Shown in pieces: positions 14,705 to 23,110 of a stretch of 25,506 nt of DNA. The translations under genes and the position numbers were made by a program. The stretch comes from an uncultured Lactobacillus sp. (lineage in GTDB: Bacteria > Bacillota > Bacilli > Lactobacillales > Lactobacillaceae), in the NCBI GenBank assembly GCA_945281075.1, contig CALYQE010000007.1, forward strand, positions 1 to 25,506. The letters are read 5' to 3'. Below the pieces are notes generated by a model that was given only the letters and a program-made list of their open reading frames with translations, ran no database searches and had not been told where the DNA came from. How positions within the stretch are numbered: position 1 is the first letter of the stretch; each line of letters starts with the position of its first letter.

Positions 14705-16273
14705 CTATCTAAAATGTTCGTTTTGTCCTTCTAGTTCATTAATTATTTGCTGGGCAACAACCGTGTCAGAAGCATATGGCGTATTGACACCGCGAATCTT
14801 TTGGAAAGGATCTTCCCCCTTGCCGCAAATTAGAACAACGTCACCTGTTCGCGACATGCTAATCGCATCATGAATTGCCTTTTGCCGATCCAGCTCAATC
14901 GTCACGTCAACTTTTGAATGATCAATTCCGGCATCAATTTCTTGACAGATGGCCAGTGGATCTTCAAAGCCCGGATCATCGGTCGTCAGAAAAGCCTTGT
15001 CCGCATACGCATTTAAGCTTTTACTGAAACCAGGACGTCTTGACAGGCCCTTATCGCCCGGCGCCCCAAGGACAACAATAATTTTTGGATTATCAAATTC
15101 GCGCTGCATAAAACCCATGAGAGCCATCATTGAGGCTTCATTATGGGCATAGTCAACTACGACCACACCATGATCTTTAGTAATCTCAGTTTGCATTCTA
15201 CCCGGTACGGTCACGTTGGCAATTCCCTTGGCAGCGTCAGCGTGACTCATGCCAGCTAAGCCAGCGCCAATAACCGCAGCGGTACCATTTGATTCATTAA
15301 AGTCCCCTAGCATTTTTAGGCAGTAATCGCCGGCTATCTGCAGTTTTCTTGCCTTTTCGCTCACGCACAACACTTGGAATTTTGTTTGAATTAAATCAAG
15401 CTGCTCGGTAGAGTAGCGAAAGTCAATTGTTTCCTTGAGCTCAGGATTATGAAACTTTTCATCCGCAAAGAGATAAATGCTGTCCGGTGAAGTTGTCGTA
15501 GTGGCTGCAGCATAAATTTCGTTAAAATGATCCGTTTGCGCATTAATGATGCATTTGCGAGCATTCACTAGCAGCTGGAGCTTGCAGTGCAAGTAGTCGG
15601 CAAAGTTAGGATGTTCATTGGGCCCAATGTGGTCAGGCGAGATGTTTAAAAAGAAGCCTAAATCATAGGTTAGGCCAAACACACGGTTACGCTTGTATGC
15701 TTGACTGGAAACTTCCATGACAAGGTGCGTCATGCCATTGTCCACAGCATTACGCATATCACGGAACAGGTCCAGCGATTCCGGCGTGGTTAAACTTGAC
15801 TTAAAAGTGTCTTCCGGCTTTTGCCCAACAACATTATTAACGGATGATAACAATGCCGTGCGATTGCCATTAACCTGATCAAGCATCCCCTTTAAAAAGT
15901 AAGCCGTGGATGTTTTGCCCTTTGTTCCTGTAATACCAATTACATACAAGTCATCTTGCGGAAAGCGGAAAAAAGCGGCTGACAATAAGGACATGGCCTT
16001 CGATACATCACGGACAATCAGCGCGTGCATCCCTTTTCCTTCCGGATATGGTTGCTCTGCTACATAGCAATTAGCTCCATTGTCTTTAGCCATTGATAAA
16101 TAAGTTGGTCGAAAACCAGCACCCTTGCAGAAAAAAAGCGTATCGGTCTCAATGTCGCGTGAGTCATAGGAAACGTATTCCATGCGTGTCCTCACCGTGT
16201 CTTGAACCGCGCTAGACTTAAGCAAGTGGTGCTCTTTTAAAATTAAAATACAGGTATTTAAGGAAATACTCAT
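14705..16273 (-). CDS. murE: MurE: UDP-MurNAc-tripeptide synthetase (probably L-lysine-adding)
   Basis: ATP-dependent Mur ligase that adds the third amino acid of the stem peptide. 522 residues. ATP-binding GITGTKGKTSTAY at about 113-125; a TTPESLDLF substrate block (162-170); NISPDHIGPNEHPNF (210-224), and the likely carbamylated Lys231 in the HCKLQLL segment. Later come GDFNESNG (323-330), VDYAHN (373-378) and GAPGDKG (403-409). The specificity loop reads DDPGFEDP (432-439); Gram-negative meso-DAP enzymes have DNPR, so the Arg is absent, which fits lysine. AGAGGGG precedes the ATG. It lies 34 bp after the sensor kinase and before racD. A 7-bp inverted repeat (ATTTTGA/TCAAAAT, 16287-16308) spans the kinase stop. 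Lactobacilli can carry more than one murE; this could be the second copy. Confidence 0.9.
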   Translation of the reverse strand: MSISLNTCILILKEHHLLKSSAVQDTVRTRMEYVSYDSRDIETDTLFFCKGAGFRPTYLSMAKDNGANCYVAEQPYPEGKGMHALIVRDVSKAMSLLSAAFFRFPQDDLYVIGITGTKGKTSTAYFLKGMLDQVNGNRTALLSSVNNVVGQKPEDTFKSSLTTPESLDLFRDMRNAVDNGMTHLVMEVSSQAYKRNRVFGLTYDLGFFLNISPDHIGPNEHPNFADYLHCKLQLLVNARKCIINAQTDHFNEIYAAATTTTSPDSIYLFADEKFHNPELKETIDFRYSTEQLDLIQTKFQVLCVSEKARKLQIAGDYCLKMLGDFNESNGTAAVIGAGLAGMSHADAAKGIANVTVPGRMQTEITKDHGVVVVDYAHNEASMMALMGFMQREFDNPKIIVVLGAPGDKGLSRRPGFSKSLNAYADKAFLTTDDPGFEDPLAICQEIDAGIDHSKVDVTIELDRQKAIHDAISMSRTGDVVLICGKGEDPFQKIRGVNTPYASDTVVAQQIINELEGQNEHFR

Positions 16274-16307
16274 GCTATACCCCTCTATTTTGATATCTCA
16301 GTCAAAA

Positions 16308-17474
16308 TTATATCACAGCTGAACGCTCGTTTTTCGCATTCTTTGGGTCTAATGGCAAATAAATGATAAAGCGGGTCCACTGATCATCAGATTCACACTT
16401 CATTTTGCCGTGGTGCAATTCAATAATGCTCTTCGTAATCGCTAATCCTAACCCGGTACCGCCTGTCTTCGTATTACGCGAGCTTTCAACACGGTAAAAA
16501 CGTTCAAAAATTTTCTTGAGCGACTCTTCCGGAATTTTTTCACCATTATTTTCTACTCGCAATTCAACCTCATTGTTGTTAACCAAGTTGGCAATCAAAT
16601 TGATCTGTGTGGCACCAGTACCATACTTTAAGGCGTTAGTGATTAAGTTGTTATATACCCGCACCAGTTTTTCTGGATCCGCCTGAATCGTCAAATCCTT
16701 TGGTCTGGTTTCGATATTAAACTTGATATTTTTCTCGTCAGCTTCAAACTCAAAACCCGCAGCTACTTGTTCGAGCATCGAAAAAATATGCAGCGGCGAT
16801 AAATTCAGTTTTGTGCTCGTCGACTTTAAGGTAGTATATTCAAGCAAATCATGGGCCAGTGACTTCATTTGCTCTGCTTTCATATAAGCAATGTTAATGT
16901 AGCGCTGCTGCTCCTGCGGATCAGCAACACCGGATTTTAATAAACCCAAATAGCCAATGATTGAGGTCAAAGGCGTTCTAATATCATGGGAAACGTTGCT
17001 AATTAATTCGTCCTTTGACTTTTCAATCGTTTTTTCTTCGTTAATCGCATTGACGGTGCTATCAACCAGAGAATTGATTGAGTCAATCACCTTTTGCAGA
17101 TCGGTTTTAACCTTAAATGAAATAGTATGGTCAAAATGGCCTTGCGCAATATAATGCAGTTCAGAGATAACATGCCGCAGCTGCATCTGGTGGTAGCGGC
17201 GAATCAAGCGCCAATATAAAACAATCAAGTCACCGATGCCCATCATAATCAAAAAGGTATTTTGCCATGACCACAGGTGCCGGCCTCCAGCAAAAGTAAT
17301 TGTCTTTTTTAAAAAATAGATGCCGTTTACCAGGTTTTTATTCTGCAAAATCGTTAAGTTAATCAAAATCACTACGGACAGATTTAACAGCAGCAGCAAA
17401 ACAACCGTTATTACGGCCTCAGCGAATAATTCACTCTTTTCGGCCGCAGTGAGCTTAACGCGCTTTTTATTCAT
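16308..17474 (-). CDS. Two-component sensor histidine kinase (VanS/PhoR-like)
   Basis: Membrane sensor kinase, 388 residues. Two transmembrane helices at about 17-42 and 66-91 enclose a short extracellular loop of about 25 residues, so it lacks a large sensor domain and may sense within the membrane or through a partner. HAMP-like linker at about 92-145. H-box SHDIRTPLTSIIGYL with phospho-His163, N-box NNLITNALKYG (275-285), F-box around IFERFYRVESS, and G2 GGTGLGLAI (338-346). The start lies 3 bp after the response regulator stop. The operon continues into murE and racD, so cell-wall precursor status or wall-active antibiotics are the likely input; this is inferred from context. Confidence 0.9.
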   Translation of the reverse strand: MNKKRVKLTAAEKSELFAEAVITVVLLLLLNLSVVILINLTILQNKNLVNGIYFLKKTITFAGGRHLWSWQNTFLIMMGIGDLIVLYWRLIRRYHQMQLRHVISELHYIAQGHFDHTISFKVKTDLQKVIDSINSLVDSTVNAINEEKTIEKSKDELISNVSHDIRTPLTSIIGYLGLLKSGVADPQEQQRYINIAYMKAEQMKSLAHDLLEYTTLKSTSTKLNLSPLHIFSMLEQVAAGFEFEADEKNIKFNIETRPKDLTIQADPEKLVRVYNNLITNALKYGTGATQINLIANLVNNNEVELRVENNGEKIPEESLKKIFERFYRVESSRNTKTGGTGLGLAITKSIIELHHGKMKCESDDQWTRFIIYLPLDPKNAKNERSAVI

Positions 17475-17477
17475 TAG

Positions 17478-18164
17478 TTAAGCCTCAACTTTATAGCCTA
17501 CTCCCCAAACGGTCTGAATAACGTCCTCGCCGCCAGTCGCTTTTTGAATTTTGTCACGCAAATGAGAAACGTGAACCATAACGGTTTTAGCGGACACGAT
17601 CGACTCTTGTTGCCAAACACGTTCAAAGATTTCATCAGCTGAAAAAACACGGTTCGGATGACTGGCCAGCAAATATAAAATACCAAATTCTAAGGCCGTC
17701 AATTGAATATCTTGGCCATCAATTGTTTTTACCTCATGGGAATCACGGTTAATCACTAACGGTCCAATTTCTAAGACGTCAGGTTCGTCATCTTTGACCT
17801 GCTTTTGACTGCGGCGTAAGAGCGAGCGAACACGCGCCATTACTTCAAGTGGATTAAATGGCTTTGACACATAATCATCGGCTCCCGTGATTAAGCCCTG
17901 GATCTTATCCATATCACCCGTCTTAGCAGACACAATGATGATTGGAATATCGGAATCTTTTCTTACCTCTTTAATGACATCAATACCGTTCATGCTGGGC
18001 ATCATCACGTCCAAAATCATCAACGCAATATCCGGAGTAGTTGTCAATTTGGTAATTGCTTCTTTGCCGCTGTAAGCAACCACTGGGGTGTAACCTTCAT
18101 TTTTAAGATAAATACTCAATAATTCAACAATTTCTTTATCGTCATCTACAACCAAAATTTTCAT
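17478..18164 (-). CDS. OmpR/VanR-type response regulator
   Basis: DNA-binding response regulator, 228 residues, partner of the following kinase. Receiver domain at 1-115 with acidic pocket DDD (7-9), phospho-acceptor Asp52 in LMILDVMMP, Ser79 and Lys101 in SKPFNP. Winged-helix output domain at about 130-228 (QLTALEFGILYLLASHPNRVF, TVMVHVSHLRDKI, VWGVGYKVEA). The ATG at 18164 is chosen, with AGGGA upstream; a TTG seven codons earlier is in frame but unlikely. First gene of the regulator-kinase-murE-racD unit. The 145 bp upstream are very AT-rich, with no clear promoter choice. Confidence 0.92.
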   Translation of the reverse strand: MKILVVDDDKEIVELLSIYLKNEGYTPVVAYSGKEAITKLTTTPDIALMILDVMMPSMNGIDVIKEVRKDSDIPIIIVSAKTGDMDKIQGLITGADDYVSKPFNPLEVMARVRSLLRRSQKQVKDDEPDVLEIGPLVINRDSHEVKTIDGQDIQLTALEFGILYLLASHPNRVFSADEIFERVWQQESIVSAKTVMVHVSHLRDKIQKATGGEDVIQTVWGVGYKVEA

Positions 18165-18308
18165 AGGGCGTATTCCCTTCTTCAATTTAATTTAGTAATT
18201 GTTTTTCTTCGTTATCTACCATTTTATTTCATGGCAGACTCTATGATACCTATTTTAGCTAATTAATTAATAATCACCTAATATTCAAGCGGAATTTATC
18301 TTTTTATT

Positions 18309-18334
18309 AAAAAAGCCGGACAAGTTGGTCCAGC
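18309..18334 (-). terminator. Terminator after the OpuC-like importer
   Basis: On the minus strand GCTGGAC (18334-18328), loop CAACTT, GTCCGGC (18321-18315), one G-T wobble, then TTTTTT. It begins 4 bp beyond the ATPase gene stop. Confidence 0.8.
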
Positions 18335-18338
18335 AATC

Positions 18339-19319
18339 TTAGTGGTTGCGATTAAGTTCGCTTAAATATTTCATTACCCATTGCCGGTTGGCATAACCCA
18401 ATATCTCGCCTTTTTCGTCCTGAACCGCAACTTCTTCGGCACTGCTCAAAAGGTCGATTAGCTTGGCCAGCTTGGCATCGATACTAATTGTCCCCGTGAC
18501 TTTAACGTTTTGGCCAGAGTGCTTGCTGAGTCGAATGAACAAACTGGCTTCATGCAATGATGTTTGATAGATGTCATTGCCCAAACTGCCACGGAAAAAC
18601 TCGTGAACAAACTGATTGGCAGGGTTACGTAAAATTTCTTGCGGCTCAGCGACCTGAATCAAATTGCCATTCTGCATGATTCCGATGCGGTCTGCGAGTT
18701 TAAGTGCTTCGTTCATATCGTGAGTCACAAAGACAATGGTATTATTCATTTCCTGGTGAAGCTTCAGCACCAAATCTTGCAAGTTTGTGCGTGACAGTGG
18801 ATCGAGTGCACTAAAAGGCTCGTCCATTAAAACAATCGGGGGCTTTGCCGCGATCGCACGCAAGATCCCGATTCGCTGCTGCTCACCACCAGATAATTCG
18901 CTTGGATAACGGTTATAATAGCTGGCCGGATCAAGATTGACTTCCTGCAGTAAATCTTTAATCTTTTTAGTCTGATCCCAGCCCGCACTCTTTGCTTTAC
19001 CCTGAATTTCCGGAATCAAGCCAATATTTTTGGCAACCGTCATATTAGGAAAAAGCGCGATTTGTTGTAAAACATACCCGATCTGCCAGCGCAGCTTTTG
19101 GATATCATAAGCAGTGGTCAATTGCTCGTTGACATAAACACGTCCAGCGGTTGGATCTACTAAACGGTTAATCATTTTGATTGACGTCGTCTTGCCGCTA
19201 CCAGAATTACCCACCAAAACAAAAAGCTCACCTTGGTTAATAGTTAAATTAAGGTCATTAACTACCTCTTTGCCGGCAAATGATTTACTTACTTGTTCAA
19301 ATCTAATTGCTGCTGTCAT
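18339..19319 (-). CDS. OpuCA/EgtV-type ABC importer ATPase
   Basis: Cytoplasmic ATPase of a quaternary-amine-type importer, 326 residues. Walker A GNSGSGKT (37-44), Q-loop VLQQIALFP (83-91), signature LSGGEQQR (142-149), Walker B IVLMDEP (162-168) and switch His200 in VFVTHD. The C-terminal 75-80 residues (about 250-326) resemble a single CBS-like region, shorter than the paired CBS domains of osmotically controlled OpuA ATPases. It lies 2 bp after the permease/binding-protein gene. Family knowledge: such pairs import glycine betaine, carnitine or choline, but the very similar EgtUV pair imports ergothioneine. Substrate therefore left open. Confidence 0.87.
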   Translation of the reverse strand: MTAAIRFEQVSKSFAGKEVVNDLNLTINQGELFVLVGNSGSGKTTSIKMINRLVDPTAGRVYVNEQLTTAYDIQKLRWQIGYVLQQIALFPNMTVAKNIGLIPEIQGKAKSAGWDQTKKIKDLLQEVNLDPASYYNRYPSELSGGEQQRIGILRAIAAKPPIVLMDEPFSALDPLSRTNLQDLVLKLHQEMNNTIVFVTHDMNEALKLADRIGIMQNGNLIQVAEPQEILRNPANQFVHEFFRGSLGNDIYQTSLHEASLFIRLSKHSGQNVKVTGTISIDAKLAKLIDLLSSAEEVAVQDEKGEILGYANRQWVMKYLSELNRNH

Positions 19320-19321
19320 GG

Positions 19322-20848
19322 CTAATTCTCCTTAATTAAATGATGCTGCACTAAATAGCGATGTGCCACTTGCCCGGGGTCAGCATTCTTCACATTGACC
19401 TCATAGTTCATTTCCTGCATCTCTTTTTCCGTAATTTTACCAGCCAACTTGTTTAAACTCGCGACAATCTGCGGGTGACGCTGGGCAAAAGACTGGCGCA
19501 TTAGCGGTGCCCCCTGATAAATCGGGAAGTTATGCTTGTCGTCTTTTAAGATACTTAAATGATATTGCCGCAATTCACTATCGGTAGAGTAGGCATCCAC
19601 AAGATTAACTTTTCCCTGCTCGATTGCCTGATAGCGCAGAGCCGGTTCCATTGACTTAACAGGAAAATCTAACTGGTAACGCTTTTTAATGCCCTTAAAG
19701 CCATCACTTCGATCAATAAACTCCATGGTCATGGCACCTTTTAATTGATCCTGAATTGGCGCTAGGTCGCTGATTGTTTGCAAATGGTGCTTTTTCATAA
19801 AAGTTGTTTTGACGGCTAAGGCATACGTATTATCATAGGCCATGGGTTTAAGCAGAGCCAAGTTGTCCTGCTTTTTGATAACAGCACGCGCTTTTTGATA
19901 CGTTTTTTTTTCCGTTAGTTTGGTTGACGAAGTCGGTTTTTGAGCCAATGTTTCCAGAATCGTTCCGGTAAACTCAGGATAAATATCAATCTTGTCATTT
20001 TTCAGTGCACTATACAAAAAAGTGGTTTTGCCAAAATTAGGTTTAAGCACTACTTTAACGTGCTGATCATTGGCTTCAATCAGTTCTTTATACATGTTGA
20101 TCAAAATTTCGGGTTCAGCACCAAGTTTGCCGGCGATCGTGATCGTTTCTTTTTGATTGCCGACTGCCTGGTAGACACCAGTGCCTAGCAAAAAGAGTAA
20201 GCAGCAGCCTAAGACACCAAGGGCAGTCTTGACAGATGCGTGCTCCAACCATTTAATCAAGGCACTTAAACTAATTGCCAAAATCCCCGAACAAACAGCA
20301 CCAATGATAATCAACGCGGTATTATTGCGGTCAATGCCAAGTAATATAAAACTGCCTAACCCGCCTGCACCGATTAAGGCTGCCATCGTCGCCGTGCCGA
20401 TAATTAGCACCAATGCCGTCCGAATTCCGGAAATAATCGTGGGCATCGCTAATGGAAGCTCAACTTTCGCCAGCTTTTGCATTCGTGACATGCCAAACGC
20501 ATTTGCAGCTTCTTCAAGTGCCGGATCAATGCCCGTTAAGCCAATATAAGTATTTTGAAAAATCGGCAAGAGCGCGTAAACCACTAGGGCAATTACCGCG
20601 GGGACAGTCCCGATACCAACTAACGGGATTAACAAACCTAAAAGCGCCAGAGACGGAATTGTTTGTAAAATACTAGTTACCTGTAATAAAAATTCCGCTG
20701 CTTTTTTGTGTTTCGTTGCCCAAAAAGCTAGAGGCATGGCAATTAGCATGGCCAATAACAGTGAGAGCAGAGAAATTTGCAAATGCTGGAGCAATGCAAC
20801 CCATAAATCTCCGCGGCGTTCATTGAGAACTTGAAGAACTTGATTCAT
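19322..20848 (-). CDS. Fused permease/substrate-binding protein of OpuC/EgtU type
   Basis: One polypeptide of 508 residues joins the transmembrane subunit and the binding protein. Residues about 1-228 form the permease, with helices near 18-42, 55-95, 135-165, 175-200 and 208-228, and the EEAANAFGMSRMQKLAKVELPLAMP coupling loop (about 116-140). Residues about 233-508 are an OpuCC/ProX-like binding domain starting KETITIAGKLGAEPEILINMY, with ALKNDKIDIYPEFTGTILE (about 281-299) as a family block. Length and fusion match both betaine/choline importers and the pneumococcal-type ergothioneine transporter EgtU. The binding-site residues cannot be assigned by reading alone. First gene of the unit, preceded by an unusual GC-rich leader. 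Confidence 0.85.
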   Translation of the reverse strand: MNQVLQVLNERRGDLWVALLQHLQISLLSLLLAMLIAMPLAFWATKHKKAAEFLLQVTSILQTIPSLALLGLLIPLVGIGTVPAVIALVVYALLPIFQNTYIGLTGIDPALEEAANAFGMSRMQKLAKVELPLAMPTIISGIRTALVLIIGTATMAALIGAGGLGSFILLGIDRNNTALIIIGAVCSGILAISLSALIKWLEHASVKTALGVLGCCLLFLLGTGVYQAVGNQKETITIAGKLGAEPEILINMYKELIEANDQHVKVVLKPNFGKTTFLYSALKNDKIDIYPEFTGTILETLAQKPTSSTKLTEKKTYQKARAVIKKQDNLALLKPMAYDNTYALAVKTTFMKKHHLQTISDLAPIQDQLKGAMTMEFIDRSDGFKGIKKRYQLDFPVKSMEPALRYQAIEQGKVNLVDAYSTDSELRQYHLSILKDDKHNFPIYQGAPLMRQSFAQRHPQIVASLNKLAGKITEKEMQEMNYEVNVKNADPGQVAHRYLVQHHLIKEN

Positions 20849-20935
20849 TAATATTTTCCTTTGCGTCCAGCATCAGCCTCTTCCACTAACGCGGCAGGGA
20901 CCCATGCTGAGCTTCATCTTCATGATAATTGTACA
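20849..20935 (-). ncRNA. Structured leader of unknown class before the OpuC-like importer
   Basis: The minus-strand leader just before the permease start is GC-rich against AT-rich flanks. TCAGCAT near 20914 can pair with ATGCTGG near 20868 (7 bp), closing an internal hairpin CCGC-GTTA-GTGG with outer CCT/AGG pairs. AAAGGAAAA, 6 nt before the ATG, is the ribosome binding site just outside the stem. It matches no riboswitch class that I can recall by motif. An ATG in the leader gives a 10-codon frame. It may be regulatory, but the evidence is base pairing by eye only. Confidence 0.35.
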
Positions 20936-20944
20936 TGTAAATTA
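20926..20944. promoter_or_regulatory. Near-perfect palindrome upstream of the importer
   Basis: TAATTGTACATGTAAATTA is a 19-base dyad around TACATGTA, with one mismatched pair. It lies at the start of the importer leader where the promoter is expected (the minus strand reads TACAAT here) and could be an operator. Promoter boxes were not assigned with confidence. Confidence 0.35.
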
Positions 20945-21190
20945 TTTCTTATCTTACAATAGCACAAACTGATGTTTCCATCTAAAATTTTGCTTTCTCC
21001 TGCTGTATTCTGGCTGGCAGCACCAGCATTGTACCAATTTTTGGCTTCCCCCCAAAAATTGTTTCGCTTATTTCGAGCTGTTGATATTTTTTCTTTGCTG
21101 TTAATATCTGATAAAATACACGATAACCATGAACAAATTACAAATGATAATATTAAATACCAACTTAGTTATTTTTTTGCTAAAAGCCAA
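20945..21190. other. Non-coding spacer between importer and exporter operons
   Basis: About 245 bp of AT-rich DNA with no ribosome binding site plus start pair that I would accept; an 87-codon plus-strand frame here has no ribosome binding site and no recognisable product. It must hold the upstream part of the importer promoter. I see no RNA gene or repeat. Confidence 0.45.
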
Positions 21191-21233
21191 AAAATAATCC
21201 TAGCGTCGCCTCAATGGCTGCTAGGATTATTTT
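21191..21233. terminator. Terminator after the ABC exporter operon
   Basis: AAAATAATCCTAGC (21191-21204) and its exact complement (21220-21233) enclose a 15-nt loop with an inner GCC/GGC pair. Minus-strand reading ends in TTATTTTTTGG. It begins 6 bp after the exporter gene stop. Confidence 0.85.
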
Positions 21234-21238
21234 AAACT

Positions 21239-23107
21239 CTATTCAATTTCTTTTTTACCAGTATACAGTTCGTAGTAGTAACCCTTCTCCTTGAGAAGTT
21301 TTTCATGGTTACCGGCTTCGATGATGTGACCATGGTCAAGCACCAGAATCAGATCGGAGTTGACAATCGTGGACAAGCGGTGGGCTATCACAAAACTTGT
21401 CCGACCTGCTAGCAAGTTGTCCATTCCGGCCTGTACCAGTTTTTCGGTCTGCGTATCAATGCTTGAGGTAGCTTCATCTAGGATCATGACTGGCTCATCT
21501 GCAATCATTGCCCGGGCGATACTTAAAAGCTGCATCTGCCCCTGTGACAAGTCGCCGCCATTGCCATCGATGACCGTCTTATAGCCCTCGTCTAGATTAT
21601 GAATAAACTCATCGGCGTGGGACAAATGAGCTGCTTGATAGACGTCGTCATCACTTGCATCCTCGTTGCCAAAGCGGATATTATCCATGATTGTACCCGT
21701 GAACAAATGAGTTTCCTGTAGAACGATCGACAAAGAGCGGCGCAAATCGTCTTTCTTGATCCGCTTAATTGGGATACCGTCATAAGTAATCGTCCCCGAG
21801 CCAATTTCATAAAAACGGTTAAGCATGTTGGAGATGGTCGTTTTACCTGCACCAGTTTCTCCCACCAAAGCGACCTTCATTCCCGGTTTGGCATCTAAGG
21901 AGATGTTATATAAAATTTGCTTATTTGGTGAATAACCAAAGTTAACTTGGTCAAAAACAATATGGCCTTTAACCGTTACTTTCTTAACTGAGCCATCTGC
22001 TTGCGGAACATTCCAATACCAAGAGCCCTTGACATTTTCATTCTTGGAGATGGTTACATCTCCGTCATCAACTTCAACCGGCTCATCTTCGAGGTCAAAG
22101 ATTCTTTTTGCACCGGCTAATGCCATCACAATTGAGTTTAACTGCTGCGAAATTTGGGCGATCGGCATAGCAAATTGCTTAGACAACTGCAAAAATGCAC
22201 CAATAACCCCTAAGGATAGCGGAGCAATGTGGTTAAGGGCAACTGCTCCGCCCAAAACGGCAATTAAAACATAGAGCAGGTTGCCGATATTACCCATAAT
22301 CGGGAACAGAACCGTTGCATAAGTATTAGCCTTACCGGCAGCGCTGGCGAGAGCTTGATTATAAACATCAAAGTCCGCTTCAACCTCGGGTTCATGACTG
22401 AACACCTTAATGACTTTCAGGCCATTCAGCATTTCTTCATTGTAACCATTAACTTGCCCCAATTCCTTTTGTTGAAGTTGGAAGTAGTGAGAAGAACGTG
22501 TGGTTAAAAACCGCACTACGCCAATTGAAAGGGCAAAGATAATTAAGGTAAAAATCGTCAGCTGCCAGCTAAGACTGAACATCGCAGCCAAGACGAAGAC
22601 AATATTAAGGGTCGAGTTCATAAACTGCGGAATTGATTGCGAAATCATCTGCATCAAGGTATCAATATCGTTAGTGTAACGACTCATGATGTCGCCGTAG
22701 TCATTTTCATCGAAATATGAAATGGGTAAATTCTCCATGTGCTCAAACATTTCGTTACGCACACGGTACTGGACTTTTTGGGCCAAAACGGCCATTAACA
22801 CTGCAAAAAGATAATTAGAAATAAAACCAATTGCATAAAAACCGAACATTACCATAATTGCTTGCCACAAAGGGCCAAAATCAGGGTGAGCCTGTTTAGT
22901 TAAAGGCACAATATAGTCATTGATCAGGCGCTCAATGAACAACGAGCCGATCACATTTGAAGCCGCGGTTAAGACAATTGCAATAATTGAAGTAATCAGC
23001 ATCCACGGACTGGTGCTAGCAACTAATTTTAGCAAACGATACAGTGTCCTGGTACGGTGCCCCTTCATACTCGGATTTTTCTTTTCTATTGCTTTATCCA
23101 ATTCCAT
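21239..23107 (-). CDS. Heterodimeric ABC exporter, catalytic-site subunit (LmrD/YfiC-like)
   Basis: Half-transporter with six membrane helices (about 35-335) fused to an ATPase domain (about 385-622); 622 residues. Walker A GETGAGKT (416-423), signature LSQGQ (520-524, the usual second Gly replaced by Gln), Walker B MILDE with catalytic Glu545, and His576 in VIAHRLS. A linker insertion of about 45 residues (345-390, rich in Asp/Lys and Trp) separates the membrane and ATPase domains, as in LmrD-like proteins. It pairs with the preceding gene, whose ATPase residues are degenerate. Starts at ATG 23107; GTG 23110 is also possible. It begins just after the partner stop (3-bp gap). Likely exports drugs or lipophilic compounds; substrate unknown. 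Confidence 0.9.
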   Translation of the reverse strand: MELDKAIEKKNPSMKGHRTRTLYRLLKLVASTSPWMLITSIIAIVLTAASNVIGSLFIERLINDYIVPLTKQAHPDFGPLWQAIMVMFGFYAIGFISNYLFAVLMAVLAQKVQYRVRNEMFEHMENLPISYFDENDYGDIMSRYTNDIDTLMQMISQSIPQFMNSTLNIVFVLAAMFSLSWQLTIFTLIIFALSIGVVRFLTTRSSHYFQLQQKELGQVNGYNEEMLNGLKVIKVFSHEPEVEADFDVYNQALASAAGKANTYATVLFPIMGNIGNLLYVLIAVLGGAVALNHIAPLSLGVIGAFLQLSKQFAMPIAQISQQLNSIVMALAGAKRIFDLEDEPVEVDDGDVTISKNENVKGSWYWNVPQADGSVKKVTVKGHIVFDQVNFGYSPNKQILYNISLDAKPGMKVALVGETGAGKTTISNMLNRFYEIGSGTITYDGIPIKRIKKDDLRRSLSIVLQETHLFTGTIMDNIRFGNEDASDDDVYQAAHLSHADEFIHNLDEGYKTVIDGNGGDLSQGQMQLLSIARAMIADEPVMILDEATSSIDTQTEKLVQAGMDNLLAGRTSFVIAHRLSTIVNSDLILVLDHGHIIEAGNHEKLLKEKGYYYELYTGKKEIE

Positions 23108-23110
23108 CAC

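Noticed and set aside
18186..18300. Promoter boxes for the response regulator
   Set aside because: Several TTGAAT and TAAAAT-like words exist in this AT-rich spacer, but none pair at 16-18 bp spacing convincingly.
20181..20549. 122-codon plus-strand frame inside the permease gene
   Set aside because: Antisense to the well-supported permease/binding-protein fusion; no family resemblance.
20870..20915. 10-codon upstream frame (MGPCRVSGRG) in the importer leader
   Set aside because: Weak ribosome binding site and no codon pattern typical of a leader peptide; noted only as part of the leader.
20972..21235. 87-codon plus-strand frame between the two ABC operons
   Set aside because: No ribosome binding site, it runs into the terminator hairpin, and the product resembles no protein I know.
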